A DNA stretch of 64,000 nt. Source: Brachyspira murdochii DSM 12563 (lineage in GTDB: Bacteria > Spirochaetota > Brachyspiria > Brachyspirales > Brachyspiraceae). The stretch spans positions 1,760,919 to 1,824,918 of the forward strand of contig NC_014150.1 in assembly GCF_000092845.1 (NCBI RefSeq). The letters run 5' to 3'. A program made the position numbers and the translations under genes. The notes beneath the pieces were generated by a model. It was not told the origin of the DNA, did no database searches, and worked only from the letters and a program-made list of their open reading frames with translations. Of the stretch, positions 47,818 to 56,584 are shown piece after piece (the first letter of the stretch is position 1; each line of letters begins with the position of its first letter).

Positions 47818-48562
47818 TGTATACTCCTTTAGAATAAGGAAGCTTTTTGATAAGATAAGAAAATAAAATATCAAATATATACCCCAAAACACCTATTGTG
47901 ATAATTCCAGCTATAACCTTATCAGACCTAGAAAGCTGCTGGGCATCTAGTATCATATAACCCAAACCACTGGAAGCTGCTATCATTTCAGCCCCTATTA
48001 TAGCCCTAAAGCTATAACCAAGTCCTATTTTCATTCCTGCAAGTATGCTTGGCAAGGCACTAGGAAGCATTATTTTAAAAAATATTTTTAATTTTGTAAA
48101 TCCTAGAGAGTATCCCACTTCTATAAGTTTTTTATCAACAGTACCTATAGATTGTCTTATATTTATAAATATAGGAAAAAAAGAGGCTAGTATTATAATT
48201 ATTATTTTAGATTTTTCGCCTATTCCAAACCATAATATCAATATAGCTATCAAGCTTATAGGAGGTACATTTCTCATAAACTCTATTATATTTCTAAAAT
48301 ATTCAAATCTCTCAGGCTTTATACCAAGAATCATTCCAAATATAAAAGCAAAAACAAAAGCTATAGAAAAACCGATTATTACTCTCAAAAGGCTAACATA
48401 TATATTTTTTATCAAATTGCCATTCATTATTTCTATATAAAAAGCTCTAATTACACGCTGAGGCGAAGGCAGAACATAGTTACTCCATATATGGCTTTCA
48501 CTTGCTATAAACCAAAGTATTAAAATTAATACCAATATAATATTTTGTTTTATGATCTTCAC
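47807..48562 (-). CDS. ABC transporter permease (SsuC/TauC-like)
   Basis: Inner-membrane permease with six helices; starts near KIIKQNIILVLILILWF and continues with NYVLPSPQRVIRAF, the typical SsuC beginning. The EAA loop EVGYSLGFTKLKIFFKIMLPSALPSILAGMKIGLGYSFRAIIGAEM contacts the ATPase. The start is uncertain: the frame is open to TTG 48625 and includes ATG 48607, but the first family-like residues follow GTG 48562, which I chose; no strong ribosome site marks any of them. First gene of the operon. Confidence 0.87.
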   Translation of the reverse strand: MKIIKQNIILVLILILWFIASESHIWSNYVLPSPQRVIRAFYIEIMNGNLIKNIYVSLLRVIIGFSIAFVFAFIFGMILGIKPERFEYFRNIIEFMRNVPPISLIAILILWFGIGEKSKIIIIILASFFPIFINIRQSIGTVDKKLIEVGYSLGFTKLKIFFKIMLPSALPSILAGMKIGLGYSFRAIIGAEMIAASSGLGYMILDAQQLSRSDKVIAGIITIGVLGYIFDILFSYLIKKLPYSKGVYIEN

Positions 48563-48634
48563 ACTATTATCAATTTGTAAATTATATATGTTATAAGAGG
48601 CTAACATATATAAATAATTTGTCAATACATCATA

Positions 48635-48662
48635 TTTTTTATAAAATAAAACTTGATTTTTT
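48635..48662. repeat. 28-base direct repeat, left copy
   Basis: Identical over 28 bases to 49415-49442: six T, the block ATAAAATAAAACTTGA, six T. The right copy is the -35 region of tRNA-Leu. The two copies enclose the short RNA and the NYN gene. Confidence 0.85.
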
Positions 48663-48681
48663 ATAATATAAAATATAAAAT
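48653..48681 (+). promoter_or_regulatory. Promoter of the short RNA before the NYN gene
   Basis: TTGATT (48653-48658), 17 bases, TAAAAT (48676-48681), preceded by the same A/T-rich upstream block as the tRNA-Leu promoter. Expected start of transcription is about 48688. Confidence 0.6.
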
Positions 48682-48687
48682 AATAAC

Positions 48688-48746
48688 CTAAATAAGCGTA
48701 ATGGTTCCTCTGGAGCCTTACTCCCCATCATAGGATGGGGTTTTTT
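48688..48746 (+). ncRNA. Predicted structured short RNA or leader with its own terminator
   Basis: About 60 bases from the predicted start. Hairpin 1: GTAA-T-GGTTCC-TCT-GGAGCC-TTAC (about 48696-48719; one bulged T, one G-U). Hairpin 2: CCCCATC (48723-48729), loop ATAG region, GATGGGG (48734-48740), followed at once by six T: a strong terminator. The NYN gene starts six bases after the T-run, and the only purine-rich stretch that could bind ribosomes (GGATGGGG) is buried in hairpin 2. It may be an independent small RNA or a leader that switches the gene. I could not match it to a known riboswitch. Confidence 0.55.
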
Positions 48747-48752
48747 ATTTTT

Positions 48753-49382
48753 ATGGATAAAGTTAATTTCTACATAGACGGATTTAATATATATCATGCC
48801 ATTGATAGATTAAATAATAATAAGTTAAAATGGATAAACTATTATGATTTATGTAAGAGTTTATTAAAAGATAATGAGATAATAAATAAAGTATATTACT
48901 TTTCAGCATATGCTTTTTGGAAACCATATAGTCAAAATAATCATTATATATTTATACAAGCACTTAAATATTTTAATGTAGAAGTAGTTCTTGGTAATTT
49001 TAAAAAGAAAAGTAAAAATCTAATTATAAATGATAATAATGGTAATATAATAAAATATAATTATGAATATCATGAAGAAAAAGAAAGTGATGTAAATATA
49101 GCGATATATTTAGTAAGAGATGCATGTAAGAGAAATTGTGATAAAGCTATATTGTTATCTGGAGATAGTGATTTAGTACCTGCTATAAAAATGGCAAAAG
49201 AAGAGAATGCAGACTTAAAAGTAGGAGTTGTTGTTCCGCCTAATGTTCAGGCAAGCAGTTTAAAAAATATTTCTGATTTTGATATAAAATTATTAAAAAT
49301 TGATATATCTTCTTTTTTACTTCCTAATTCTATTAAATTAGAAACGGGGCATACGATAACTTGTCCTAAAGATTGGCAGTAA
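48753..49382 (+). CDS. NYN-domain (LabA/DUF88-type) predicted ribonuclease
   Basis: 209 residues. NYN/PIN-like nuclease fold: NFYIDGFNIYHAI at the start, then KESDVNIAIYLVRDA and LLSGDSDLVPAIKMAKEE supply the acidic metal-binding set, and VGVVVPPN fits the last strand. Such proteins are single-strand RNases or, in some cases, toxins. ATG 48753 is used because the frame upstream (from 48735) lies within the terminator hairpin. No classical ribosome site is free. The whole unit sits between two 28-base direct repeats. Confidence 0.85.
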   Translation: MDKVNFYIDGFNIYHAIDRLNNNKLKWINYYDLCKSLLKDNEIINKVYYFSAYAFWKPYSQNNHYIFIQALKYFNVEVVLGNFKKKSKNLIINDNNGNIIKYNYEYHEEKESDVNIAIYLVRDACKRNCDKAILLSGDSDLVPAIKMAKEENADLKVGVVVPPNVQASSLKNISDFDIKLLKIDISSFLLPNSIKLETGHTITCPKDWQ

Positions 49383-49414
49383 TTTTATTTGATTGTATAA
49401 AGACAAATAAATGT

Positions 49415-49442
49415 TTTTTTATAAAATAAAACTTGATTTTTT
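49415..49442. repeat. 28-base direct repeat, right copy
   Basis: Second copy of the repeat at 48635-48662; here it forms the upstream and -35 part of the tRNA-Leu promoter. Confidence 0.85.
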
Positions 49443-49461
49443 TTTGATAATATGATAATAT
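49433..49461 (+). promoter_or_regulatory. Promoter of tRNA-Leu
   Basis: TTGATT (49433-49438), 17 bases, TAATAT (49456-49461). Start of transcription expected near 49468, nine bases before the tRNA. Confidence 0.65.
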
Positions 49462-49476
49462 ATAAAGCAACTACCA

Positions 49477-49561
49477 GCTCGGGTGATGGAATTGGTAGAC
49501 ATAGCAGATTTAAAATCTGCTGGTCCTTGTGACCGTGCCGGTTCGATTCCGGCCCCGAGCA
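49477..49561 (+). tRNA. tRNA-Leu (anticodon UAA)
   Basis: Acceptor stem GCTCGGG with CCCGAGC, anticodon stem GCAGA/TCTGC enclosing TTTAAAA (anticodon TAA), a long variable arm (GGTCC ... class II) and the T-arm GCCGGTTCGATTCCGGC. The discriminator is A, and CCA is not encoded, so it must be added enzymatically. Confidence 0.96.
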
Positions 49562-49594
49562 AATAAACCTAAAGAACGGAGTAAATAATAAGGT

Positions 49595-49626
49595 TTATAG
49601 CAATATTTAAGCTATGAACTTTTTTT
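49595..49626 (+). terminator. Terminator after tRNA-Leu
   Basis: ATAGC (49597-49601) and GCTAT (49611-49615) followed by seven T; an additional outer hairpin TAAACCT/AGGTTTA lies just before it. Confidence 0.55.
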
Positions 49627-49637
49627 GTATATTGAAT

Positions 49638-49838
49638 ATGATAAATAATCATGATAAACTTTCTAAACAAAATTTAATTATCCTAATTATAGGACTTGTA
49701 ATATTTGCTTTAAGTTTTTTATTTATAGCACTTGTAGGGCAGCACCCTGAAGGTTTTATGGGGTTTCTAGCTCCTTTTACTATGCTTGTAGGAATTATTG
49801 TTATAGTTACAGGATTCTTGTATAAATCAAATTCTTAA
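49638..49838 (+). CDS. Small two-helix membrane protein, function unknown
   Basis: 66 residues from ATG 49638: a short polar start (NNHDKLSKQN) and two hydrophobic helices (LIILIIGLVIFALSFLFIALVG and FLAPFTMLVGIIVIVTGFLY) joined by a Gly/Pro/His loop. The frame opens at 49614, but that ATG lies in the tRNA terminator stem. No strong ribosome site was seen, so the call is moderate. Confidence 0.6.
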   Translation: MINNHDKLSKQNLIILIIGLVIFALSFLFIALVGQHPEGFMGFLAPFTMLVGIIVIVTGFLYKSNS

Positions 49839-49841
49839 TTT

Positions 49842-50129
49842 TTATTTGCCAAAAAGTTTTTTATAAATATCATTTTGCTCTTCTAAGTGCACTGCAAACC
49901 CTACGGCTATTTTATTTTCTGTAGCTTCTATTATTTTTCTAGCTCCTTCTTCTCCAAAGCCTCCGCATAGCTCTATACAGTCAATACCTTCACTTTTAAG
50001 TTCTTTTGCAATTTTACAGGCTTCTTCTATATCAGATACTCCTATAATTTGAGATACTTCATTATGTATATATGCTCTGTCTTTACTGCTGTCGAAAATT
50101 GTACCCATTATTAAATAAGCGAATTTCAT
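49842..50129 (-). CDS. DUF6506-like small protein
   Basis: 95 residues. MKFAYLIMGTIFDSSKDRAYI, then VSDIEEACKIAKELKSEGIDCIELCGGFGEEGARKIIEATENKIAVGFAVH. Gly-rich and compact, soluble, and similar in pattern to DUF6506 proteins, which have no known function. It converges on the small membrane protein gene with a gap of three bases. Confidence 0.75.
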   Translation of the reverse strand: MKFAYLIMGTIFDSSKDRAYIHNEVSQIIGVSDIEEACKIAKELKSEGIDCIELCGGFGEEGARKIIEATENKIAVGFAVHLEEQNDIYKKLFGK

Positions 50130-50210
50130 ATTTTATTGCCTCAGGTGTAAAAATTATTTTTTATATCATACAAGATAAATATATAATTTCAAGTTTTAAA
50201 ATCTATTTTC

Positions 50211-50651
50211 ACTCCCACCCTCTAAATTTTTGGGTGCTATTTGTTATTTTTGTGTAGTTTTTCTTTTTTAGCTTTATCTGTTATTTTTGGCTGCCCACCC
50301 AAGTGCTTTTTTTATTTATAATTCTACTCAACGCACGTTAAATTTAATTTTTATAAATAATAAAAATTGTAATTATCAATTAAGCAACATTAAAAAAATC
50401 CGCTCTGCGTGCGTTTAGGAGAGTCTTAATTTAAATAACGCTTTGGGCGGGTGTACTTGAAAAATATAGACTCATAGATTTAATTAAAACCTATATAAAA
50501 AATTAGGCTTTTAAATCTAAATGGGCGGGGATTAAAATAAAGTTTTAAAATTTATTCTAATTCCCACCCTTTAAATCTTTGTGTGCTATTTGTTATTTTT
50601 AGCTTCTTTTTATTTTTTAGCTTTATCTGTTACTTTAACTGCCCACCCAAG
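50211..50651. repeat. Composite GC-rich intergenic element, copy 2
   Basis: Gene-free. Blocks in order: CTCCCACCC (50212-50220); a stretch with TGCTATTTGTTATTTTTG; GCCCACCCAAG then T-run (50293-50312); ACGCACG (50331-50337) facing CGTGCGT (50408-50414); TTTAAATAACGCT with GGGCGGG (50430-50451); hairpin GGGCGGGG (50523-50530) with CCCACCC (50563-50569); the TGCTATTTGTTATTTTTAG stretch again; GCCCACCCAAG then T-run (50641-50658). The blocks and their cyclic order match the element at 6293-6691. Confidence 0.7.
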
Positions 50652-50689
50652 TCTTTTTTAGTTTATAATGCTATAATATAAGGTTAAAA

Positions 50690-50722
50690 TAAAAAGGCTC
50701 AAGTATTAAACTCAAGCCTTTA
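50690..50722 (-). terminator. Terminator of the efflux operon
   Basis: Minus strand: AAAGGCTTGAGT and ACTTGAGCCTTT form a near-perfect stem, followed by TTATT. Confidence 0.85.
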
Positions 50723-50742
50723 TTTATTATTTAATTATTAAT

Positions 50743-53700
50743 TTATTTTCCCGGCGTACTTAAAGCATTATCAATGTTTCCTGTGGTTTCAACACTAGCT
50801 AAGTCTTTAGCATCATAGTCTTTAAGAGGTATTCTGTTTCTAATAGCAGCATAAACAGTAGGTACTATAACAAGAGTAAACATAGTAGATACTGTCAACC
50901 CTCCAAGTACAGCAAGAGATAAAGGCTGATACATTTCATTACCTTCACCGCTTGATAATGCCATAGGAAGAAGTCCAAGTATTGTAGTAAGAGAAGTCAT
51001 AAGTACAGGTCTTAAACGTCTAGGACCCGCTATTAAAGCAGCTTTATCACCGTTAATTTTTTTCTCATGCATAAGCTGATTCATATAGTCAATAAGTACA
51101 ATACCATTATTAACTACAATACCAATAAGCACTATAACTCCTATTCCGCTGTATACACTCAAAGTCTGTCCTGTAACTAATAACAAAGTAAGAGAACCGG
51201 CAAAACCAAAAGGTATAGCAAGAGCAATAACAAAAGGAGCTATGTAAGATTCAAACTGACTTGCCATAATAGCATAAACTAATACCAAAGCCAAAAATAA
51301 AGCCTGTATAAGCTGACCGAAAGCTTCATTCATATCCTCATAATCTCCAGAATAAACAATAGAGAAACCAGAAGGTAAGAATACTTTTTCATTAATAGCA
51401 GCCTGTACATCATTCATTATTTGGTTCATAGGTCTTCCATATCCTGAAGCAGTAATTGAAGTTATTCTGCTGTCATTTTTTCTCTCTATTTCTGAAGGAG
51501 CAAAACTTTTATCTACATTTGCTATAGCAGATACCGGAACCATTCCCGCAGAGGTAGGTATAAGCATTCTTTTAACATCATCTATGTTGATTCTGTCTCT
51601 TTCATTAAGCTGAACTATAACATCAATATCAGTAACATCAGAATTGTCCGGAGTCATTCTAGTAGCAGTAGTACCGCCGAAACTTGTTTTAATGGAGTTA
51701 GCAACAGTATTTATATTAAGTCCCATTTTAGAAGCTAAATCCCTATTAACAGTAACATTAAGTTCAGGGCTGGCATCGCTTTTTTTCAAACGTACATCAC
51801 GCAAACCTGGAACATCTTGCAATGCGGCTATTACACTATTTGCAAGTTCCCTAGCTCTTACCAAATCCTCTCCTACTATATCTATATCAATACCGCTGGA
51901 ATCGCTATTTCCGCCTCCTCTCATACTGCTAACTGTATCTACGTTAATAGTAGCAGGGTAGCTCGCTAATTTTTTTCTAACAAGCTCAACATATTCTGCT
52001 GTTTCAATAGTTCTTCCGTCAGATTTGTCTATAAGTTTGGCTCGGATTTCTCCTTTATTAGCATCAGAACCGGATCTTGCTCTAGTCTGAATTCTGCTTA
52101 AATCTTTTCCTACAACTTCTTCTACATCTTTTCTCATTCTATCAACGAAAGCTCCCGTCTGCTCTTTTCTAGTACCTATAGGCATAGTAATGCTTGCTCT
52201 AAACTGTCCTTCATCAGATTCAGGGAACCCCTCTTTACCTATAAATATTAATCCTACAATGATTACAGCAAATACTATAGTGATAACTGGAATTAATACT
52301 CTGGCTTTATGATGAACTGAGTATGTTAATACTTTCTCATATATAAAGTTTACTTTTGAGTGGAAGTGCTTATCAAAAAAATCTTCAAATTTTGATAAGA
52401 ATTTAGATTTTTTAGTAGTTACAAGTCTTGCCCCAAGCATAGGTACAATAGTTAAAGCAACAGCCAAAGAAGCTATCATAGAAACAGTAACAGTAATACA
52501 TAAGTCTCTGAACATCTGACCAGTCTGACCTTCAACAAAAAGGAAAGGCAAAAATACCGCTATTGTAGTAAGAGTAGAAGCAGATATTGCAAGTGCCACT
52601 GTAGAAGTACCGTCTATAGCAGAAGAATATTTACCATATCCGTTATTTCTATAGAAGAATATATTTTCAAGTACAACAATAGAGTTATCCACCATCATAC
52701 CAATACCAAGTACAAGTCCTGAGAGCGAGATAATATTTAAAGTAGTACCAAAGAAATACATCAAAGTAAATGTAACAATAATAGACATAGGAATAGATAT
52801 TGCTATTATAAGTACAGTTCTAACATTCCATAAATAAAGCATAAGTATTATAACAGCAAATAAACCTCCCTGCCAAGCAGTATCAAGAACGCCTTTTATG
52901 GCATTATTAACATTATCAGCACTGTTAAATAACACTTCGTATTTTATACCTTCAGGGAGATTAAGAGTATCAAGTCTTTTCTTTATACCTTCAGAAACGG
53001 CAACAGTATTAGCTCCGGATTCTTTATTGATAGAAACGTTAACAGCAGGAGTACCATTAACTTTAATAACGTCTCCGTCTTCATCATATCCTTCATAAAT
53101 AGTAGCCAATTCTCTAAGTCTTATAGGAGTATTATTGTCTTTTAATGCCACAACAACATTACCTATATCATCAACGGTTTTAAACTCACCAGTAGTTCTT
53201 AAAGTATATTTGTAAACGCCTTCATAAGTTTCACCGCCTGAAATATTCTGATTTTCTATAGCCAATGTGTTTACAATAGTATTAATATCAAGTCCGTAAG
53301 CCTGAAGCCTATTCATATCTACATCAACTTTAATCTGAGTTTTAAGACCTCCTCTAATTTCGGCCATAGCAACACCGCCTACCTGCTCTATACTAGTTAA
53401 TATTTGATTATCAACTAAATTGTATAATGCAGATAAATTATCAGTACCATAAAATGATATTTCCATAACTGGAATGTTGTCGGTGGAGAATTTATAAACG
53501 GCAGGGCTTTCAGCATCATCAGGCAGCGATTTTCTTATTCTATCTATTGCCTCTCTAATATCTGCAGTAGCAGAAGCTAAATCACTTCCCCAGTTAAACT
53601 CAATAAAAACTCTTGAGTCCTCTTCTTCTGAAGTAGAACTTACCTCCTTAATATTATTAACTGATGAAACAGCTCCTTCAATTATTTTTGAAACAGATTT

Positions 53701-53883
53701 TTCAACTTCTTCAGGACCTGCATTGTCATAAGTAGTTCTTATACTAATAAAAGGAAGCTCCATGTCCGGCAGAAAATCGACAGGAAGCCTAGATAAACTT
53801 ACAATACCAAGTATTACAACGGCAACTATTCCCATAAAAACGGCAACAGGCCTTTTTACTATTAGTTCAATAAAACTTCTCAT
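50743..53883 (-). CDS. RND-family efflux permease (HAE1 type)
   Basis: 1046 residues, with twelve membrane helices in two repeats and two large periplasmic loops. N-terminal FIELIVKRPVAVFMGIVAVVILG is standard. In TM4 the proton-relay region reads GIGMMVDNSIVVLEN: the first Asp of the AcrB DD pair is kept, the second is Asn, as in several Gram-positive and spirochaetal homologues. It exports hydrophobic compounds across both membranes together with the adaptor and TolC proteins encoded before it. Last gene of the operon. The substrates are unknown. Confidence 0.95.
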   Translation of the reverse strand: MRSFIELIVKRPVAVFMGIVAVVILGIVSLSRLPVDFLPDMELPFISIRTTYDNAGPEEVEKSVSKIIEGAVSSVNNIKEVSSTSEEEDSRVFIEFNWGSDLASATADIREAIDRIRKSLPDDAESPAVYKFSTDNIPVMEISFYGTDNLSALYNLVDNQILTSIEQVGGVAMAEIRGGLKTQIKVDVDMNRLQAYGLDINTIVNTLAIENQNISGGETYEGVYKYTLRTTGEFKTVDDIGNVVVALKDNNTPIRLRELATIYEGYDEDGDVIKVNGTPAVNVSINKESGANTVAVSEGIKKRLDTLNLPEGIKYEVLFNSADNVNNAIKGVLDTAWQGGLFAVIILMLYLWNVRTVLIIAISIPMSIIVTFTLMYFFGTTLNIISLSGLVLGIGMMVDNSIVVLENIFFYRNNGYGKYSSAIDGTSTVALAISASTLTTIAVFLPFLFVEGQTGQMFRDLCITVTVSMIASLAVALTIVPMLGARLVTTKKSKFLSKFEDFFDKHFHSKVNFIYEKVLTYSVHHKARVLIPVITIVFAVIIVGLIFIGKEGFPESDEGQFRASITMPIGTRKEQTGAFVDRMRKDVEEVVGKDLSRIQTRARSGSDANKGEIRAKLIDKSDGRTIETAEYVELVRKKLASYPATINVDTVSSMRGGGNSDSSGIDIDIVGEDLVRARELANSVIAALQDVPGLRDVRLKKSDASPELNVTVNRDLASKMGLNINTVANSIKTSFGGTTATRMTPDNSDVTDIDVIVQLNERDRINIDDVKRMLIPTSAGMVPVSAIANVDKSFAPSEIERKNDSRITSITASGYGRPMNQIMNDVQAAINEKVFLPSGFSIVYSGDYEDMNEAFGQLIQALFLALVLVYAIMASQFESYIAPFVIALAIPFGFAGSLTLLLVTGQTLSVYSGIGVIVLIGIVVNNGIVLIDYMNQLMHEKKINGDKAALIAGPRRLRPVLMTSLTTILGLLPMALSSGEGNEMYQPLSLAVLGGLTVSTMFTLVIVPTVYAAIRNRIPLKDYDAKDLASVETTGNIDNALSTPGK

Positions 53884-53914
53884 AAATAAATCGCTCCTTT
53901 AATTAAATATATAA

Positions 53915-55105
53915 TTAACCGCCAATGGAATAAATACTATTATCACTGCTATTATCTGCAGTTTTTGATGTATTAGTAGTTGTTGTTGTTTGTTTAGCAG
54001 CAGCTGGCTTAGATGCTGTTGTAGTTTGTTTGGCAGTAGTTGCTGGTTTAGATGTATCTTCTTTTTTAACTGCAGCAGTTTGATTTGCAGATGTATTTTG
54101 ATTAGTATTAGCCGAAGCAACTGCTGTAGCCTGAGGTGTGATATATTCTAATATAGTAGGGTCATTTTCTATTCTATTAACCAATGAACCGTTTTTTAAG
54201 AATTCACGTCCGAACATAACAACCTCTTCTCCCTCTTCAAGTCCGCTGCTTAAAGCAACTTTATCTTTTGAAGTAAATAATATATTAACTTCTCTTGAAT
54301 ATGCTCTGTATTGTTTGTTTGTACTTTGAGCAAGTTCCTGAGGCGGGTTATTAGAATTATCCTCTTTTACAACATATACATAGTTTTTTCCTAAATCATC
54401 GCTGAATATTGCACTGTTAGGTATAACAAATACATTATCAGCAGAGTTTAGAAGTATTGAAACATCGGAAAACATACCGGGAAGTAAAAGTCTGTCTTTA
54501 TTATCTATTAGAGCTTTAACCATCAATGTACGTGTTGAAGGATTAACAGCATAATCTCTTTTTGTTATTTTAGCTTCTATTTCTTTATTAGGAGAAGAAG
54601 GCACTCTTATTAATACTTTCTGACCCAATTCTATTCCAGATATAGATCGTTCTGGAACTTGTATTTCTACTTCTAATTGGTTTATGTCAGCAACATTTGC
54701 TATTGGAGTGGATGCTGCTATTGATGCTCCTACTGCCATATAAGTAGTAGTAACATATCCGGAAATAGGAGTTCTTGCTGGGGCATAAGCATAATTAGCA
54801 CCTATTACGAATCTGTCAATTAATGCTATAGTATCTCCCTTATTAACAAAACTTCCTTCATATTTAAGTATATTAGCTATTTTACCCGGAACATCTGAAG
54901 ATATTTCTACTTCTTTAGTAGCTTTAATTTCAGCAGAAAGCTCTAAGTATTCATCTAGGTGCTGTTTTATAGGGGCTGCTACCAATACACTTATAGGATT
55001 TTCTTTCTTTTTTAAGTCTGCCTGTGATTTTTTACATGAAACAGATAAAACAGACAAAACAAAAAGACATAATATAAAAATTTGTACGCTTATTTTTTTT
55101 ATCAT
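53915..55105 (-). CDS. RND efflux periplasmic adaptor lipoprotein
   Basis: Membrane-fusion protein joining the RND pump to the outer-membrane channel. AAGGAG six bases before ATG 55105 sets the start, giving a signal ending LSVSC (lipobox). Then come the lipoyl/barrel-sandwich halves (SAEIKATKEVEISSDVPGKI ... APARTPISGYVTTTYMAVGASI) and the beta-barrel domain. The last 70 residues are an unusual Thr/Ala/Lys/Gln-rich low-complexity tail ending NSIYSIGG. 396 residues. Confidence 0.92.
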   Translation of the reverse strand: MIKKISVQIFILCLFVLSVLSVSCKKSQADLKKKENPISVLVAAPIKQHLDEYLELSAEIKATKEVEISSDVPGKIANILKYEGSFVNKGDTIALIDRFVIGANYAYAPARTPISGYVTTTYMAVGASIAASTPIANVADINQLEVEIQVPERSISGIELGQKVLIRVPSSPNKEIEAKITKRDYAVNPSTRTLMVKALIDNKDRLLLPGMFSDVSILLNSADNVFVIPNSAIFSDDLGKNYVYVVKEDNSNNPPQELAQSTNKQYRAYSREVNILFTSKDKVALSSGLEEGEEVVMFGREFLKNGSLVNRIENDPTILEYITPQATAVASANTNQNTSANQTAAVKKEDTSKPATTAKQTTTASKPAAAKQTTTTTNTSKTADNSSDNSIYSIGG

Positions 55106-55115
55106 CACAATCTCC

Positions 55116-56480
55116 TTAAGCACCTAAAAGTTTTAACACTTGTAAAGTACTTGAAAAATATTCATATATAGCCTGCAGATAAGCAAGCTGTGCATTTAAA
55201 TATACTACTTCGGCATCATTTACTTCGAGCATAGATATAGTACCTCCTCTATACTGTCTTTGTGCCATCTGCAGGGCATAAGCTGCTGTTCTTGCATTTT
55301 CAGCCTGCGACTGTAAGTTTAAAGCCTGAGACCTAGCAGTTGATATTAAGTCCCTGCTGCTTACTTCTATTGTATCTCTTAATTGTTCGTAACTTACTTC
55401 CATCTGCTTTATGCTTAATTCTATTTCTTCAGCTCCTTTTGCAGTAGAAGAGAAAGGAAGTAATGAATCAAGTGCATAGTTTAATGAGAAGCCTACTCCC
55501 CAGTTAAACTCGCCTCCTCTGTTTTTTGTAAAAGTGCCGTTTTCCATTTTTACTTTATCTACTGTAGTTACTCCTACATTAGCACTTGCTGATAATGTAG
55601 GCCATAAATAACTTCTTGCAACTCTTCTGTTATATTCAAGCATTTCCAAATTACTGCTCATATTTTTTAATTCTATATTATTATTCATAATAATAGTAAG
55701 CAAATCATCATATGCCATATCTGGAAGTGTAATATTAGTAGCATCTAGTATGCTTCCTATCAAATCTACATCATCAGCTGCATTTGTAAGTCCAATTTGT
55801 CTTATAAATGTTAATTTCAAACTCTGATACTGATTGCTTAATGTTACAACCTGAGGTTTTGTAGTTTCATACTGTACTTTAGCATTTAAATATTCATATT
55901 CTGAAACCTGACCATTTCTGTATTTTACATATGTTTCTCTCATTCTGTTGCTGTAGTTCATCTGCTGCTGTAAGTATACTCTGTAATTTTCCTGTGCTAC
56001 GAATGTATTGTAAAAGTTTAATTTTGTATTGAGATCAACATTTTTCTTTTCATCATAATATATATCTTTCTGCATTTGCAGGTTAACATCTCTGGCTTTG
56101 TCAGTGTTCCAATTTCTAAAACCATTAAAAAGAGTTTTTGATAAAGAGGCACTAGCAGACCAAGTATCCGGACTTGAATAAACACCTGTTGGTACATTAT
56201 TCACATTATATTCCTGCGATTCGGATAGATTTAATCCTCCGCTTATGCTTAAAGAAGGCATAAATAAATCAGAGAATGAGGCATCTTTTTGAACTTGTGC
56301 TATGCGTACATTATATTCAGCCTGTTTTAATGTTTTATCATTATCAAAAGCTATAGTTAAGGCATCTTCCAATGTTATAGCAATCTTATCTGCTGTATTA
56401 ATAGTATTTGTATCTGCTTCCTGAGAGTATAAAGCAAAACTGAATATTAAGCTTAAAAATAAAGTAGCATAAAATCTCAC
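55116..56480 (-). CDS. TolC-like outer-membrane efflux protein
   Basis: About 454 residues. Signal peptide RFYATLFLSLIFSFALYSQ, then two repeats of the outer-membrane efflux protein family (ALTIAFDNDKTLKQAEYNVRIAQ; DDLLTIIMNNNIELKNMSSNLEMLEYNRRVARSYLWPTL), long coiled-coil helices and a C-terminus with GGTISMLEVNDAEVVYLNAQ. The frame starts at ATG 56495, but AGGAG lies inside that extension, six bases before GTG 56480, which gives a proper signal peptide. First gene of the TolC-adaptor-pump operon. Confidence 0.9.
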   Translation of the reverse strand: MRFYATLFLSLIFSFALYSQEADTNTINTADKIAITLEDALTIAFDNDKTLKQAEYNVRIAQVQKDASFSDLFMPSLSISGGLNLSESQEYNVNNVPTGVYSSPDTWSASASLSKTLFNGFRNWNTDKARDVNLQMQKDIYYDEKKNVDLNTKLNFYNTFVAQENYRVYLQQQMNYSNRMRETYVKYRNGQVSEYEYLNAKVQYETTKPQVVTLSNQYQSLKLTFIRQIGLTNAADDVDLIGSILDATNITLPDMAYDDLLTIIMNNNIELKNMSSNLEMLEYNRRVARSYLWPTLSASANVGVTTVDKVKMENGTFTKNRGGEFNWGVGFSLNYALDSLLPFSSTAKGAEEIELSIKQMEVSYEQLRDTIEVSSRDLISTARSQALNLQSQAENARTAAYALQMAQRQYRGGTISMLEVNDAEVVYLNAQLAYLQAIYEYFSSTLQVLKLLGA

Positions 56481-56535
56481 TATCTGCTCCTGCATAAGTT
56501 TATATTAATTTTACATTTTTATTATAAAATTTTAT

Positions 56536-56563
56536 ATTATAAACTTAGGGTAAAAAATATCAA
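56536..56563 (-). promoter_or_regulatory. Promoter of the efflux operon
   Basis: Minus strand: TTGATA (56558-56563), 16 bases, TATAAT (56536-56541), about 50 bases before the TolC start. Confidence 0.55.
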
Positions 56564-56584
56564 GTTATTATAAATAATAATATC

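Noticed and set aside
48607-48625. TTGACA at the upstream end of the ABC permease frame as its promoter
   Set aside because: No -10 box at a suitable distance (nearest TATAAC is 24 bases away), so not annotated.
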